From positions 1 to 64,000 of the forward strand of contig CALDSK010000096.1 of the NCBI GenBank assembly GCA_937911865.1: a stretch of DNA of 64,000 nucleotides. Direction: 5' to 3'. Source of the DNA: an uncultured Synechococcus sp. (GTDB lineage Bacteria; Cyanobacteriota; Cyanobacteriia; Phormidesmidales; Phormidesmidaceae). Each line of letters begins with the position of its first letter. Position 1 is the stretch's first letter. This document shows, piece after piece, positions 36,829 to 46,214 of this stretch. The position numbers and the translations under genes were made by a program. Under the pieces are notes generated by a model, which was not told the origin of the DNA, did no database searches, and worked only from the letters and a program-made list of their open reading frames with translations.

Positions 36829-38085
36829 ATGACACGCTTGAGCGATCGCGCGTACCAACTCATCAAAGACGAAGTAGAGCGCTACTACAGCAACACGCTC
36901 GAAAAAGAATTTTCGCAGGAACAGCATCTCGAACGGATTATCTTGCTCGCGCGGCTTGAAACCCTACACAAGAGAGGCGGCAGAGCAGCCACCAAAGCGC
37001 AGCTATGGGAAGAAGTCTGCGACATCTTGCCCAACATCGATCGCAGCGTACTGAAACGGGCCAGTCGCTTCGAGCTAGATTCTCCAGTCGTTGGGGCATC
37101 TTTAGGCTTTGGGGCCGCTGGCATCGGAGCGGCAGCGGTCCTGATGAGTAATTCACTGGGTACAGACGGAACCGGCACATTTACCCAGCAAATTCAGCCA
37201 GAAGCAAACCCAAACAGTGCCAGTCAAACCAGCGCTAGCAGCAGCTACACAAAGACCTTTGAAACTGCCAAATCATTTGGCTGGCAGGCTGCGTTGAAAG
37301 CACAAAACCCACCGCATAACGCTACTCACTGGGGAGAAACGGCCGCGCTTTGGCAGCAGGCAATCAGCTTGCTTGACCAGATTCCTCAGGGCGATGGGCA
37401 CTACGCGATCGCGCAGGAAAAGAAAAGCCTTTATCAGCAAAATCTCCAGCAGATTCAAGCCAGACAGCTCGCTGCCCAAAACGCCAAAACGGCACAGGCC
37501 ACATCTACATCTCCCCAGTTTTCTACAGCCACTCAATCCGTAGCCTCAACGACCGCTCAAACCGCAGCGGCTCAAGCTACCGCCCCCCAAACGGCCGCGC
37601 CACAAACAGATCTACTTGCCGACGCAAGAGAATACGGCTGGCAGGCTGCGATCGCCAGTCAAAACGCACCCCACCCAGCTGAAAAATGGGCCGAAATCTC
37701 CAAACTGTGGCAGCGCGCTATCTACACCCTCAACAGAATAGACGAGCAGCACCCTAGCTACGCAGACGCCCAGCAAGTAAAGAAACGCTATCAACAAAAT
37801 CTTGCCGTTATCCGTCACCGCTATCAGCTAGAGCAAGACGCCAGCCAGCGCCTGCAATCCTTACAAGAAACGCTCACCGAGCTAGACCGATCAGCACCCA
37901 GTGCCAGTAGTGCTAAGCGCACGCAGATGGAGGCCATCGTCGCTCGCCTGAAAACAATTCCTTCAGGAACGGTTTCCTACTCACAGGCGCAGCATCTGAT
38001 TGTGACAACAACCCAACAAATTCAGGCCATGCCCAAACCTTCACCCACCAAGGTGGCAGCTACTGTAGACGATGTTGTCGAGTGA
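36829..38085 (+). CDS. Hypothetical protein with duplicated ~65-residue GWQAA/QN-PH/LWQ-AI motif
   Basis: 418 residues. N-terminal helical domain (~1-80), a Gly/Ala-rich hydrophobic segment (~85-108) that could span the membrane, and two copies of a helical module (about 145-210 and 262-327). Each module has FGWQAA or YGWQAA, QNPPH or QNAPH, a LWQ-AI helix and a YQQNL ending. The copies are separated by an Ala/Thr/Gln-rich linker. It resembles hypothetical cyanobacterial proteins; function unknown. Confidence 0.75.
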   Translation: MTRLSDRAYQLIKDEVERYYSNTLEKEFSQEQHLERIILLARLETLHKRGGRAATKAQLWEEVCDILPNIDRSVLKRASRFELDSPVVGASLGFGAAGIGAAAVLMSNSLGTDGTGTFTQQIQPEANPNSASQTSASSSYTKTFETAKSFGWQAALKAQNPPHNATHWGETAALWQQAISLLDQIPQGDGHYAIAQEKKSLYQQNLQQIQARQLAAQNAKTAQATSTSPQFSTATQSVASTTAQTAAAQATAPQTAAPQTDLLADAREYGWQAAIASQNAPHPAEKWAEISKLWQRAIYTLNRIDEQHPSYADAQQVKKRYQQNLAVIRHRYQLEQDASQRLQSLQETLTELDRSAPSASSAKRTQMEAIVARLKTIPSGTVSYSQAQHLIVTTTQQIQAMPKPSPTKVAATVDDVVE

Positions 38086-38289
38086 CTAAACTTGTTTCCG
38101 ACCGTAGCGTCCGCTCAGATACGTAAGACGTTTGCTGGTCAAAACATTTTTATTTGATTAAAAGTTTATATTTTGTAGCCCTCTCCACCCAAAGCAGCAC
38201 GAAGAGAAGGGCAGGGTATGTCAATATGTAAACGGTTTGCCCATTAGCGCCCGATGGATTGGCGTTACTGGCAGGAAATGGAGTAAGCA

Positions 38290-40362
38290 ATGGAATCCGT
38301 AGAGGCCATTTATAAATACGTCTGGCTGATACCCGTGTTGCCCTTACTAGGCGCAGCAATTGTCGGTACAGGCCTCATCAGTTACAACGACGCGACCAAC
38401 AAGCTAAGAAAACCGGTCGCCGCCTTCATCGTCAGCATTATTGGTGCGGCGATGAGTCTATCGATTATGGTGCTCGTGAGTCAGTTGCAAGGCCACGCAC
38501 CCTACACCTATCTAATTGAGTGGGCTTCTGCGGGAGACTTCCATATCAACATGGGATTCACCGTTGACCATATTACGTCGGTAATGTTGGTGATTGTCAC
38601 CACCGTAGCCTTTTTGGTGATGATTTACACCGATGGCTACATGGCCCACGACCCTAGCTATGTCCGCTTTTATGCCTATCTGAGCCTATTTAGCTCATCC
38701 ATGCTGGGCCTTGTTATCAGCCCGAACCTTTTGCAGGTTTATGTGTTTTGGGAGCTTGTCGGCATGTGCTCTTACCTGCTGATTGGCTACTGGTACGACC
38801 GCGACGGAGCGGCAGATGCTTGCCAAAAGGCCTTTGTAACAAACCGAGTTGGTGACTTTGGTTTACTGCTCGGAATGCTGGGGCTCTTTTGGGCAACAGG
38901 CACATTCGAGTTTGACCTAATGGGCGAACGGCTTACTGACATGGTGAGTACTGGCAGCATCGCGGGCAGCCTAGCCGCTCTCTTCGCCATTTTGGTCTTT
39001 ATGGGCCCTATGGCCAAATCAGCGCAGTTTCCGCTGCACGTGTGGCTACCCGACGCAATGGAAGGCCCCACGCCTATTTCGGCGCTAATTCATGCAGCTA
39101 CCATGGTTGCGGCAGGCGTCTTTCTAATCGCCCGCATGTATCCAGTCTTTGAGCACATTCCCACCGTTATGAGTGTGATTGCCTGGACCGGTACGATTAC
39201 CGCCTTCCTGGGTGCGTCCATCGCCATTACGCAGAACGACATCAAAAAAGGACTGGCCTTTTCTACAATGTCTCAGCTGGGCTACATGGTCATGGCTATG
39301 GGCGTTGGTGCCTACACAGCTGGGCTATTTCACCTGATGACACACGCTTACTTCAAAGCGATGCTGTTTTTGGGATCAGGCTCTGTTATTCATGGAATGG
39401 AAGAGGTCGTCGGTCACGATCCAACTCTTGCTCAAGACATGCGCTTGATGGGTGGCCTGAGAAAGTACATGCCGGTCACAGCTATTACGTTCCTGATTGG
39501 CACGCTGGCGATTTCGGGATTACCGCCCTTCGCAGGTTTCTGGTCAAAAGACGAAATTTTAGGCTCAGTCTTTGAAGTGAATCCGCTGATGTGGTTCATT
39601 GGCTGGGTTACGGCAGGTGCAACAGCGTTCTATATGTTCCGCATGTACTTCTCTACTTTTGAAGGAGAATTTCGCGGTAATGACGATGCGATTAAGACCA
39701 CGGTGAAACGTCAGGCGTTGCAAATGGCGGGCGCTTCTATGGGGCCTGGCGCGATGAGCGCGCAAGAGCTAGAAGTCGAAGACACGCATGCTCACGACGA
39801 GCACCATGCAGAAGAGCCCCACGAATCGGCGGCTAGCATGATCTTTCCACTGATGGCTTTAGCCATTCCTTCCACGCTCATCGGTCTAGTTGGCACGCCT
39901 TTCGCCAATTACTTTGAGGCCTTTGTTCATCCACCGGGCGAAGCGCTGACGGTGGCAGAACTGGCCGAAGAGTTTGATATGAGTGAGTTTGTACGGATGG
40001 CTGGACTGTCTGTAGCGATTTCAGTAGCGGGTATTGTCTTGGCGGTGCTGATGTACCGAGCGAAGAAGCTTGATCCGACTGCGATCGCCAACAAAATCAA
40101 ACCCCTCTACAACCTCTCCCTCAACAAGTGGTACATCGACGACCTCTACCGCAAGGTCTTTATCCAGGGAACTCGCAACCTGGCAAAGGGCGTTTTGAAC
40201 GTAGACATCAAAATCGTCGATGGCATCGTCAACCTCACAGGCTTTGTCACCTTAGTAACTGGCGAAGGCTTGAAATATTTTGAGAATGGCCGAGCACAGT
40301 TTTACGCACTGATTGTATTTGGGGCAGTGCTTGGTTTAGTGTTTGTCTCAGGACTCACATAA
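38290..40362 (+). CDS. ndhF: NAD(P)H-quinone oxidoreductase subunit 5 (NdhF1)
   Basis: 690 residues; GGAG 9 bases before the ATG. Antiporter-like proton-pumping subunit of thylakoid NDH-1, with ~16 helices, the conserved Glu in YVFWELVGMCSYLLIG, Lys in FMGPMAKSAQFPLHVWLPDAMEGPTP (proton channel) and a C-terminal lateral helix. The match is to NdhF1 (respiration and cyclic flow) rather than the CO2-uptake NdhF3/F4. ndhD1, its usual partner, follows after an inserted three-gene block. Confidence 0.95.
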   Translation: MESVEAIYKYVWLIPVLPLLGAAIVGTGLISYNDATNKLRKPVAAFIVSIIGAAMSLSIMVLVSQLQGHAPYTYLIEWASAGDFHINMGFTVDHITSVMLVIVTTVAFLVMIYTDGYMAHDPSYVRFYAYLSLFSSSMLGLVISPNLLQVYVFWELVGMCSYLLIGYWYDRDGAADACQKAFVTNRVGDFGLLLGMLGLFWATGTFEFDLMGERLTDMVSTGSIAGSLAALFAILVFMGPMAKSAQFPLHVWLPDAMEGPTPISALIHAATMVAAGVFLIARMYPVFEHIPTVMSVIAWTGTITAFLGASIAITQNDIKKGLAFSTMSQLGYMVMAMGVGAYTAGLFHLMTHAYFKAMLFLGSGSVIHGMEEVVGHDPTLAQDMRLMGGLRKYMPVTAITFLIGTLAISGLPPFAGFWSKDEILGSVFEVNPLMWFIGWVTAGATAFYMFRMYFSTFEGEFRGNDDAIKTTVKRQALQMAGASMGPGAMSAQELEVEDTHAHDEHHAEEPHESAASMIFPLMALAIPSTLIGLVGTPFANYFEAFVHPPGEALTVAELAEEFDMSEFVRMAGLSVAISVAGIVLAVLMYRAKKLDPTAIANKIKPLYNLSLNKWYIDDLYRKVFIQGTRNLAKGVLNVDIKIVDGIVNLTGFVTLVTGEGLKYFENGRAQFYALIVFGAVLGLVFVSGLT

Positions 40363-40447
40363 CAAAATCAAGCTGAAAAATTTACCACTCAAAAGGGTGC
40401 TGAGTCTTATGCTCCGTGCCCTTTTATCATAAGAAAGCACACGATGA

Positions 40448-40801
40448 CTACAAAGGAACTTTAGCAATCCGATCGATCCACTCGTCTGCTGTCGTCGCTC
40501 TCCAAATCAATAGCAACGCATCAATGATGTCTTTGATCGGTGTTTTCCTAGAAATTATAAGAACACCTGAGCTCTGGTTCTGCAAAATAAACTCAGCAAA
40601 CTCTATTGGCATTGTTCTACGGTCTTGCGTCACCAAAATACGCTTTTGCTTAGCTGCCAACAAAAGTACAGCAGAGTCTTTTACGCCTTCGAGGGCTGCT
40701 TCATTAGCTGTTTGAAAACTAATATCAGGCTGTTGACGGAGCACTCCAGTTACAATCGCTTGGTTGAGATCGGCATCAGCTTGAAATTTGATAAGCGTCA
40801 T
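40448..40801 (-). CDS. PIN-like (DUF5615) toxin component
   Basis: 117 residues. Short alpha/beta protein with IKFQADADLNQAIV at the start, VKDSAVLLLAA in the middle and RILVTQDRRTM, giving the conserved acidic residues of DUF5615 PIN-like nucleases. It lies 9 bp after the DUF433 gene, the standard order of this VapBC-like pair (antitoxin first). Expected activity: RNA cleavage. Not demonstrable from sequence. Confidence 0.85.
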   Translation of the reverse strand: MTLIKFQADADLNQAIVTGVLRQQPDISFQTANEAALEGVKDSAVLLLAAKQKRILVTQDRRTMPIEFAEFILQNQSSGVLIISRKTPIKDIIDALLLIWRATTADEWIDRIAKVPL

Positions 40802-40810
40802 TAATTATGG

Positions 40811-41128
40811 CTACTGTGCTAATTTCTTCGCTTGCATCAGCTTTTCATACAGTGCAGGCGCTTCAGATGAAATCGGTTGAGGCATGGCCTCAAAAGCTTG
40901 CTCTTCCGCAAGCAAGTAGCTATCGATTTCAATACGGTTTGCTAAGTAGAAGGTGATCGCGCCGTACACCTTCTCCAAATCTAACAGTGGATATGACTGA
41001 GCAATGCTCTCAGGAAGAAGACCCTGGTTAAACGCGTATACAACTGAATCTAGAGACACCCGAGTGCCTACAATCCAATATCCTTCTGCCTTGAATTCTA
41101 CGTATGGCTTGACAGCAACAGCAACCAC
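40811..41128 (-). CDS. DUF433 antitoxin component
   Basis: 105 residues from a GTG at 41128. Contains the DUF433 winged-helix pattern: GYWIVGTRVSLDSVVYAFNQG, LLPESIAQSYPLLDLEKVYGAI and ITFYLANR. DUF433 proteins typically bind DNA and neutralise the adjacent DUF5615 toxin. It stands with that toxin between ndhF1 and ndhD1, opposite in orientation to both, which suggests an acquired cassette. Confidence 0.85.
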   Translation of the reverse strand: MVAVAVKPYVEFKAEGYWIVGTRVSLDSVVYAFNQGLLPESIAQSYPLLDLEKVYGAITFYLANRIEIDSYLLAEEQAFEAMPQPISSEAPALYEKLMQAKKLAQ

Positions 41129-41185
41129 GGCACTAACCTAATCAGTTCGATTGTGGCTTGATTGTAGCAATCAAGTATGGCGCAA

Positions 41186-41638
41186 CTAGCAAAGCAAGTT
41201 CTCTTTGGCAGCACGTTGCGTTATTGGATGCAAGGAAAGTGATACGTACCTATAAACATCGTCCTGTACTTGAATAGTTCTCTTATAGGGGAAGCATTCG
41301 CACACATAGACGTCATCATTAGTGTGAAACCAGGAAAACGCAGCGAAGGCACCGAGACGAATAGCAGTTTTATCGTCAATATCAATCGCATCCAGCCAAA
41401 TCAGGACAGAATCGCAAAAGTTTAGTGCACATAAGCTTTCAGAGAGTTCAATCACATTGTCAGTATTGACATAGGCTATAGAATTGACATAAGATATAGA
41501 GTTCAAAAAACGTAAGTTCTCAGCGAATCTGTTGACTGGATAGCAATCAAGACTATTTTCAGCTGACATAAAGCTTGCAAATAAAGCACATAATCCTAAC
41601 TTATCAGACAAAACGAGATTACTGCACGTTAGACTCAT
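41186..41638 (-). CDS. Hypothetical protein in the ndhF1-ndhD1 interval
   Basis: 150 residues, Cys/Ser/Asn-rich, AT-richer than its neighbours, with no recognised domain. It contains an in-frame 18-bp tandem duplication (41465-41500) giving SISYVN then SIAYVN. It lies upstream of the toxin-antitoxin pair on the same strand and probably arrived with it. It may be a degrading gene. Confidence 0.5.
   Translation of the reverse strand: MSLTCSNLVLSDKLGLCALFASFMSAENSLDCYPVNRFAENLRFLNSISYVNSIAYVNTDNVIELSESLCALNFCDSVLIWLDAIDIDDKTAIRLGAFAAFSWFHTNDDVYVCECFPYKRTIQVQDDVYRYVSLSLHPITQRAAKENLLC
41465..41500. repeat. 18-bp tandem duplication inside a hypothetical gene
   Basis: ATTGACATAGGCTATAGA followed by ATTGACATAAGATATAGA. 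Length divisible by three, so the frame is kept. Confidence 0.85.
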
Positions 41639-41866
41639 TTAACTTATGAGTTAAGCAATGGAACTCGACAGCTCTGTTGTCGTGCCCCGATTTTTTTGCG
41701 TCATCGCTTTGGTATGTGCAATAGCCTTCGCTTGGTTAAGCAGTCAGATCGCCGTTCTCTTTTAACACCTTTAAGAAAAACTAACGGGTTTGATACAAAA
41801 CCGATTTTTCTTCATAGAGTGTATAAGGCCGAACCGGTCAGCTCGCTCGCAGATCTCAATTTCGTT

Positions 41867-43472
41867 ATGGATCAATTTCCCTGGCTGTCGTTCATTATTT
41901 TCTTCCCGTTCTTAGCGGCGCTGCTCATTCCACTCATCCCCGATGAGAATGGTCGTACCGTTCGCTGGTACGCCCTGGTTGTAGGCCTCATTGACTTTGC
42001 TGCTATCGTCTACGCTTTTGTCACGCAATACGACATCGGCAGTTCAGGGATGCAGCTGTATGAAAGCTATTCCTGGGTACCTCAGCTCGACCTGCGATGG
42101 TCAGTCGGGGTCGATGGCCTTTCTATGCCGTTGGTACTGCTCACTGGCTTTATCACCACGCTAGCTATTCTTGCCTCTTGGCCAGTCACCTTCAAGCCCA
42201 AGCTGTTTTATTTATTGCTTTTGAGCATGTACGCTTGGCAAATAGGCGTTTTCGCCGTACAAGACATGCTGCTTGTTCTTCCTGATGTGGGAGCTAGAAT
42301 TGCTACCGGTCTATCTTTTGCTCTCTATTTGGGGCGGCAAGAAGCGACTGTATGCAGCGACAAAGTTCATTCTTTACACCGCAGGCGGCTCGCTCTTCAT
42401 TCTGCTCGCAGCGTTGGGTATGGCTTTCTATGGCGACACCGTCAGCTTCGATATGCAGACACTGGCAGCCAAAGAATTTCCGCTGCGGCTACAGCTGTTC
42501 CTATATTCGGGCTTCCTAATTGCCTACGCAGTCAAGCTGCCGATCATTCCCTTCCATACCTGGTTGCCTGATGCTCACGGTGAAGCAACCGCGCCAGTAC
42601 ACATGTTGCTAGCAGGCATTCTGCTGAAGATGGGTGGCTATGCCATCATCCGCATGAACGTAGAAATGCTCCCTGATGCTCACGCAGTGATTGCACCTGG
42701 ACTGGTGATTTTTGGCGTTGTCAATATCATTTACGCAGCGCTGACCTCGTTTGCCCAAAACAACCTGAAGCGAAAAATTGCCTACTCATCAATCTCCCAC
42801 ATGGGCTTTGTGATGATTGGGATTGGCTCGTTTACCAATCTAGGTTTGAGCGGCGCGGTCCTGCAAATGGTCTCTCACGGACTGATTGGGGCCAGCTTGT
42901 TCTTCCTGGTGGGCGCGACCTACGACCGCACGCATACGCTGATTTTGGATGAAATGGGCGGCGTTGGGAAAAAGATGCCGAAGATTTTCGCGATGTTTAC
43001 CACTTGCTCTATGGCGTCTCTGGCACTGCCAGGCATGAGTGGCTTTGTCGCTGAGCTGATGGTATTCGTCGGCTTTGCAAACAGCGATGCTTACGGGTTC
43101 AACTTCAAGCTGATTGTGGTGATGCTGATGGCAGTGGGTGTTATTCTTACACCGCTGTACTTGCTCTCAATGCTGCGTGACATTTTCTATGGCCCTGAAA
43201 ACAAAGAGCTGATTGAAAATGAAGTGCTGATTGACGCTGAGCCGCGCGAGATTTTTGTAATTGCCTGTCTGCTGATTCCGATTATCGGATTTGGCCTGTA
43301 TCCTAAAGCGCTAACGCAGCTTTACGATGCAAAAACGGTGCAGATTACAGAGCGGATTCGCACAGAAATGTTTGCGATCGCCCAAGACAAAAATCCACCG
43401 CTGCCAATCGCCACTACCCCTTTGCTCAACGGTCCGCTTCTGGGCGCACCTCAAATTGGCGATCAGCCATAG
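41867..43472 (+). pseudogene. ndhD: NAD(P)H-quinone oxidoreductase chain 4 (NdhD1), frameshifted as written
   Basis: Reading from ATG at 41867 gives [20 protein letters not shown] and a normal NdhD1 N-terminus up to VFAVQDMLL. There the frame is lost. The homologous continuation [16 protein letters not shown] is in another frame from 42273 and runs to a normal C-terminus at 43472. One extra T at 42273/42274 (CTGCTTGTTC where CTGCTGTTC is expected) explains it; without it the protein is ~534 residues, the usual length. Key features survive in the second half ([19 protein letters not shown]). Either a sequencing/assembly error or a recent loss-of-function mutation. Confidence 0.88.
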
Positions 43473-43506
43473 CAGCTCGCGGCGTCAATCAGTTCTGAAT
43501 CTTGCT

Positions 43507-43539
43507 AAAAATCCCCCCGAGCGATACGGGGGGATTTTT
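43507..43539. terminator. Rho-independent terminator after ndhD1
   Basis: AAAAATCCCCCC (43507-43518) pairs perfectly with GGGGGGATTTTT (43528-43539) across a 9-base loop. Confidence 0.92.
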
Positions 43540-43562
43540 ATAATCAAGCCTTTGAGAATAGA

Positions 43563-43592
43563 GCCAATGGCCTAATGCATTAGGCCATTGGC
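43563..43592. repeat. 30-bp perfect palindrome
   Basis: Positions 43563-43577 are the exact reverse complement of 43578-43592, centred on ATGCAT; outer arm GCCAATGGCCTAAT. It follows the ndhD1 terminator by 23 bp. Confidence 0.9.
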
Positions 43593-43760
43593 GAGTCGAG
43601 TTGGTTTGTGCCTCACATTTTTGCCTCATAAGAGGTAGCTTCTAGAAGTGTCTTAGGCAACCGGGCAAAAGCGATAAAGGTCTCGTTCAGCCATAATGGC
43701 AGCCTCCGAGAGACCACTGAATTGCTTGACACACCAGGCAATTATCTTTTATAGCTCTAT

Positions 43761-43822
43761 AGCATTAGACCTAGCCATTAAACCTACTAGCCATTAGACC
43801 TAGCAGCATTGGACCTAGCACT
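43761..43822. repeat. Imperfect repeats of an AGCATTAGACCT-like unit
   Basis: Four variable copies (AGCATTAGACCT, AGCCATTAAACCT, AGCCATTAGACCT, AGCATTGGACCT) in the leader region of ftsW. The rest of 43593-43873 holds no gene that I recognise. Confidence 0.75.
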
Positions 43823-43873
43823 GAGCACTTTTCGCGTGACGTTTAAGGTGGGCCGGGCCTACCCTATCGGATT

Positions 43874-45250
43874 TTGGATTCTTTTTTACCGACAGGCATA
43901 ACACAGCGTTTTTCTACAGTAGCGACCGGCATCACGCGGGCCTTTTCCGTGCGTGGCTGGGCGATAGAAGCGCGACTGCTACGCTGGATGACGTTGCTGT
44001 GGCTATCGGTCGGGCTAGTCGTCCTTTTTTCAGCCTCGTCTCACGTTGCTCAAACCGACTACAGCGACAGTGCTCGCTACCTGAAAGTGCAGCTCATTTG
44101 GGTCGTCGTTGGACTGTTTATTTCTCGCTACATCACCCGCCATCCGCTGCGGTATGTCATGCGGCTCTCTGGCTTCTTTTTACTGATGTGCATGCTGCTG
44201 GTCATGGCCACGCACATTCCAGGGGTCGGCGTTTCGGTCAATGGCGCAACGCGCTGGCTACCCTTCGGACCATTTCTGATTCAGCCGTCAGAGCTGATGA
44301 AACCCTTTTTGGTGATGCACAGCGCTCAGCTGTTTGGGAAGTGGCACAAGCTGACAAACCAGACGCGGTTTCTCTGGCTGGGAATTTTCACCTTTGGCCT
44401 TCTGCTGATTCTGACGCAGCCAAACCTTAGTACCACCGCAGTTTGTGGCATGACCATTTGGCTAATTGCACTGGCCGCGGGGCTCCCGTACCGGCAGCTG
44501 CTGTTAACCGCGTCAACGGGCTTTCTGGCGGCGGTTATCAGCATTAGCATCAAGTCCTATCAGCGCGATCGCATTATTTCTTTTCTAAACCCTTGGGCCG
44601 ACCCAGCCGAAAACGGCTATCAGCTTATCCAAAGCCTACTAGCAATCGGTTCGGGCGGTGCCAGCGGCTCTGGCTACGGATTCTCTGCTCAAAAGCTGTA
44701 CTTTTTACCGATTCAGTACACTGACTTCATTTTTTCCGTTTTCGCTGAAGAATTTGGCTTCATTGGCTGCACCATGCTGCTGCTTTTTCTAGCTGTCTAC
44801 AGCACCGTTGCACTGATGGTGGCCATTCAAGCCAAGAAAACCACTCACCGGCTCGTCGCGATTGGCTGCATGGTGCTACTGATCGGCCAGTCTTTGATTA
44901 ACATCGGCGTTGCAACGGGCAGTATGCCAACCACCGGTTTACCGTTCCCGCTCTTTAGCTACGGCGGCAGCTCTATGATTGCTAGCCTAATCACAGCAGG
45001 TGTTTTGATTCGAGTCGCCAGAGAATCTAGAGGAGCGGACGTGCTGTCACTCTCTAGAGCAGCTCGCCAAGAACTGAACCGAGACCCCGCACAGAGCAAA
45101 GCCTCTCCAGAAAAAGACCTACGCACCGCCCGTAATTTGCTTAAAACGCCCAGGCTTCGACTCAAGCAGCGCCTGACAACTCAAAACCTAAGCCCCGAGC
45201 CGTCAGCGAACAGTCCTTCAGCCAGTGAGTCTTCAGAGACTGAAGAATAG
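43874..45250 (+). CDS. ftsW: FtsW/SEDS-family peptidoglycan glycosyltransferase
   Basis: 458 residues from a TTG at 43874. Ten-helix SEDS protein with VNGATRWLPFGPFLIQPSELMK, the loop residues of FSVFAEEFGFIG, and PTTGLPFPLFSYGGSS near the end. It polymerises lipid II at the septum with its partner PBP. A Ser/Pro-rich cytoplasmic tail of ~60 residues extends the C-terminus. RodA is the alternative within the same family. Confidence 0.9.
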   Translation: MDSFLPTGITQRFSTVATGITRAFSVRGWAIEARLLRWMTLLWLSVGLVVLFSASSHVAQTDYSDSARYLKVQLIWVVVGLFISRYITRHPLRYVMRLSGFFLLMCMLLVMATHIPGVGVSVNGATRWLPFGPFLIQPSELMKPFLVMHSAQLFGKWHKLTNQTRFLWLGIFTFGLLLILTQPNLSTTAVCGMTIWLIALAAGLPYRQLLLTASTGFLAAVISISIKSYQRDRIISFLNPWADPAENGYQLIQSLLAIGSGGASGSGYGFSAQKLYFLPIQYTDFIFSVFAEEFGFIGCTMLLLFLAVYSTVALMVAIQAKKTTHRLVAIGCMVLLIGQSLINIGVATGSMPTTGLPFPLFSYGGSSMIASLITAGVLIRVARESRGADVLSLSRAARQELNRDPAQSKASPEKDLRTARNLLKTPRLRLKQRLTTQNLSPEPSANSPSASESSETEE

Positions 45251-45341
45251 ACACAACGGTCTGGGTTGAGCAAGACTAATCCCAGCGAAGCGCCAGCAAT
45301 GTCTGTACAATTAAGGCGTATCTTGGCTTGAAGCATCTCTT

Positions 45342-46214
45342 ATGGGCGAACGCCTACAACTTTTTCTATACCATCTCAGTCAGCAGGCCAACGGTTGGGT
45401 AGAAGGCCAGCTTGGCCACTTGTCTATTGCCAGCATCGGAATTATTGCCTGCGCAGGCCTGTTAACCAGTCTGACGCCCTGCATGCTATCGATGCTGCCA
45501 ATTACCGTTGGCTATATGGGCAGTTACGAACTGGAAAGTCGCTGGCAAGCAGTGGGACAATCTGTTTGGTTTGCCACTGGGCTGGCTACGACACTAGCAG
45601 CCTTGGGGCTAGTAGCCGGTAGCTTGGGCTGGGTTTATGGACAAGTCGGCGTTGGACTGCCGATTGTAGTGAGTGCGATCGCCATTCTCATGGGACTCAA
45701 CCTCCTAGAAGCCCTGCCGCTGCCACCGCTGCCATCTTTTAACGGAACCGACTTCTTAGAAAACAATATTCCTCGCTCCGCCAAGTCCTATTTGCTAGGA
45801 CTTACATTCGGTCTGGTTGCATCCCCTTGCAGTACGCCGGTCCTGGCTACCCTACTGGCCTGGGTAGGAGAAAAAGGCGATCCCATTTTGGGCGCTTCTC
45901 TACTACTGGCCTACACCGTTGGCTATGTCGCGCCGCTGATGCTAGCAGGCATTTTCACCGCTTCAATCAAACGCATTCTGAAGCTTCGACGCTGGTCTGG
46001 GTGGATCACCCCGGCGGGCGGCGTTTTAAACGTTGGATACGGATGGTTTACGTGGATTAATAGGATAGTACCAATTACGAAGGACCGAGGCCGGAAAGAT
46101 GAACGACTTCTCTTCAATGCTTGCCATCAAACGCTATTTTCGCAAAGCACTTGTCACGCTCTTAGCCGATCTGAAGTTAGCGATTGCGCTACTGCTAGCG
46201 ATCGCAGTTTTTAG
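45342..46214 (+). CDS. ccdA: Cytochrome c biogenesis protein CcdA, with C-terminal overlap into ccsB
   Basis: Thylakoid membrane thiol transporter that passes reductant to apocytochrome c in system II biogenesis. Redox cysteines: Cys47 in [10 protein letters not shown] and Cys163 in [11 protein letters not shown]. Six helices end around residue 245 ([15 protein letters not shown]). The frame then runs a further ~45 polar residues and overlaps ccsB by 116 nt, giving 290 residues where family members are ~245. A lost stop codon or small indel near 46060-46090 would explain this. Confidence 0.88.
   Translation: MGERLQLFLYHLSQQANGWVEGQLGHLSIASIGIIACAGLLTSLTPCMLSMLPITVGYMGSYELESRWQAVGQSVWFATGLATTLAALGLVAGSLGWVYGQVGVGLPIVVSAIAILMGLNLLEALPLPPLPSFNGTDFLENNIPRSAKSYLLGLTFGLVASPCSTPVLATLLAWVGEKGDPILGASLLLAYTVGYVAPLMLAGIFTASIKRILKLRRWSGWITPAGGVLNVGYGWFTWINRIVPITKDRGRKDERLLFNACHQTLFSQSTCHALSRSEVSDCATASDRSF

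Noticed and set aside
42265..42280. Programmed ribosomal frameshift in ndhD1
   Set aside because: No slippery heptamer or obvious downstream stimulatory structure was seen, and ndhD1 genes are not known to use one; an extra base is simpler.
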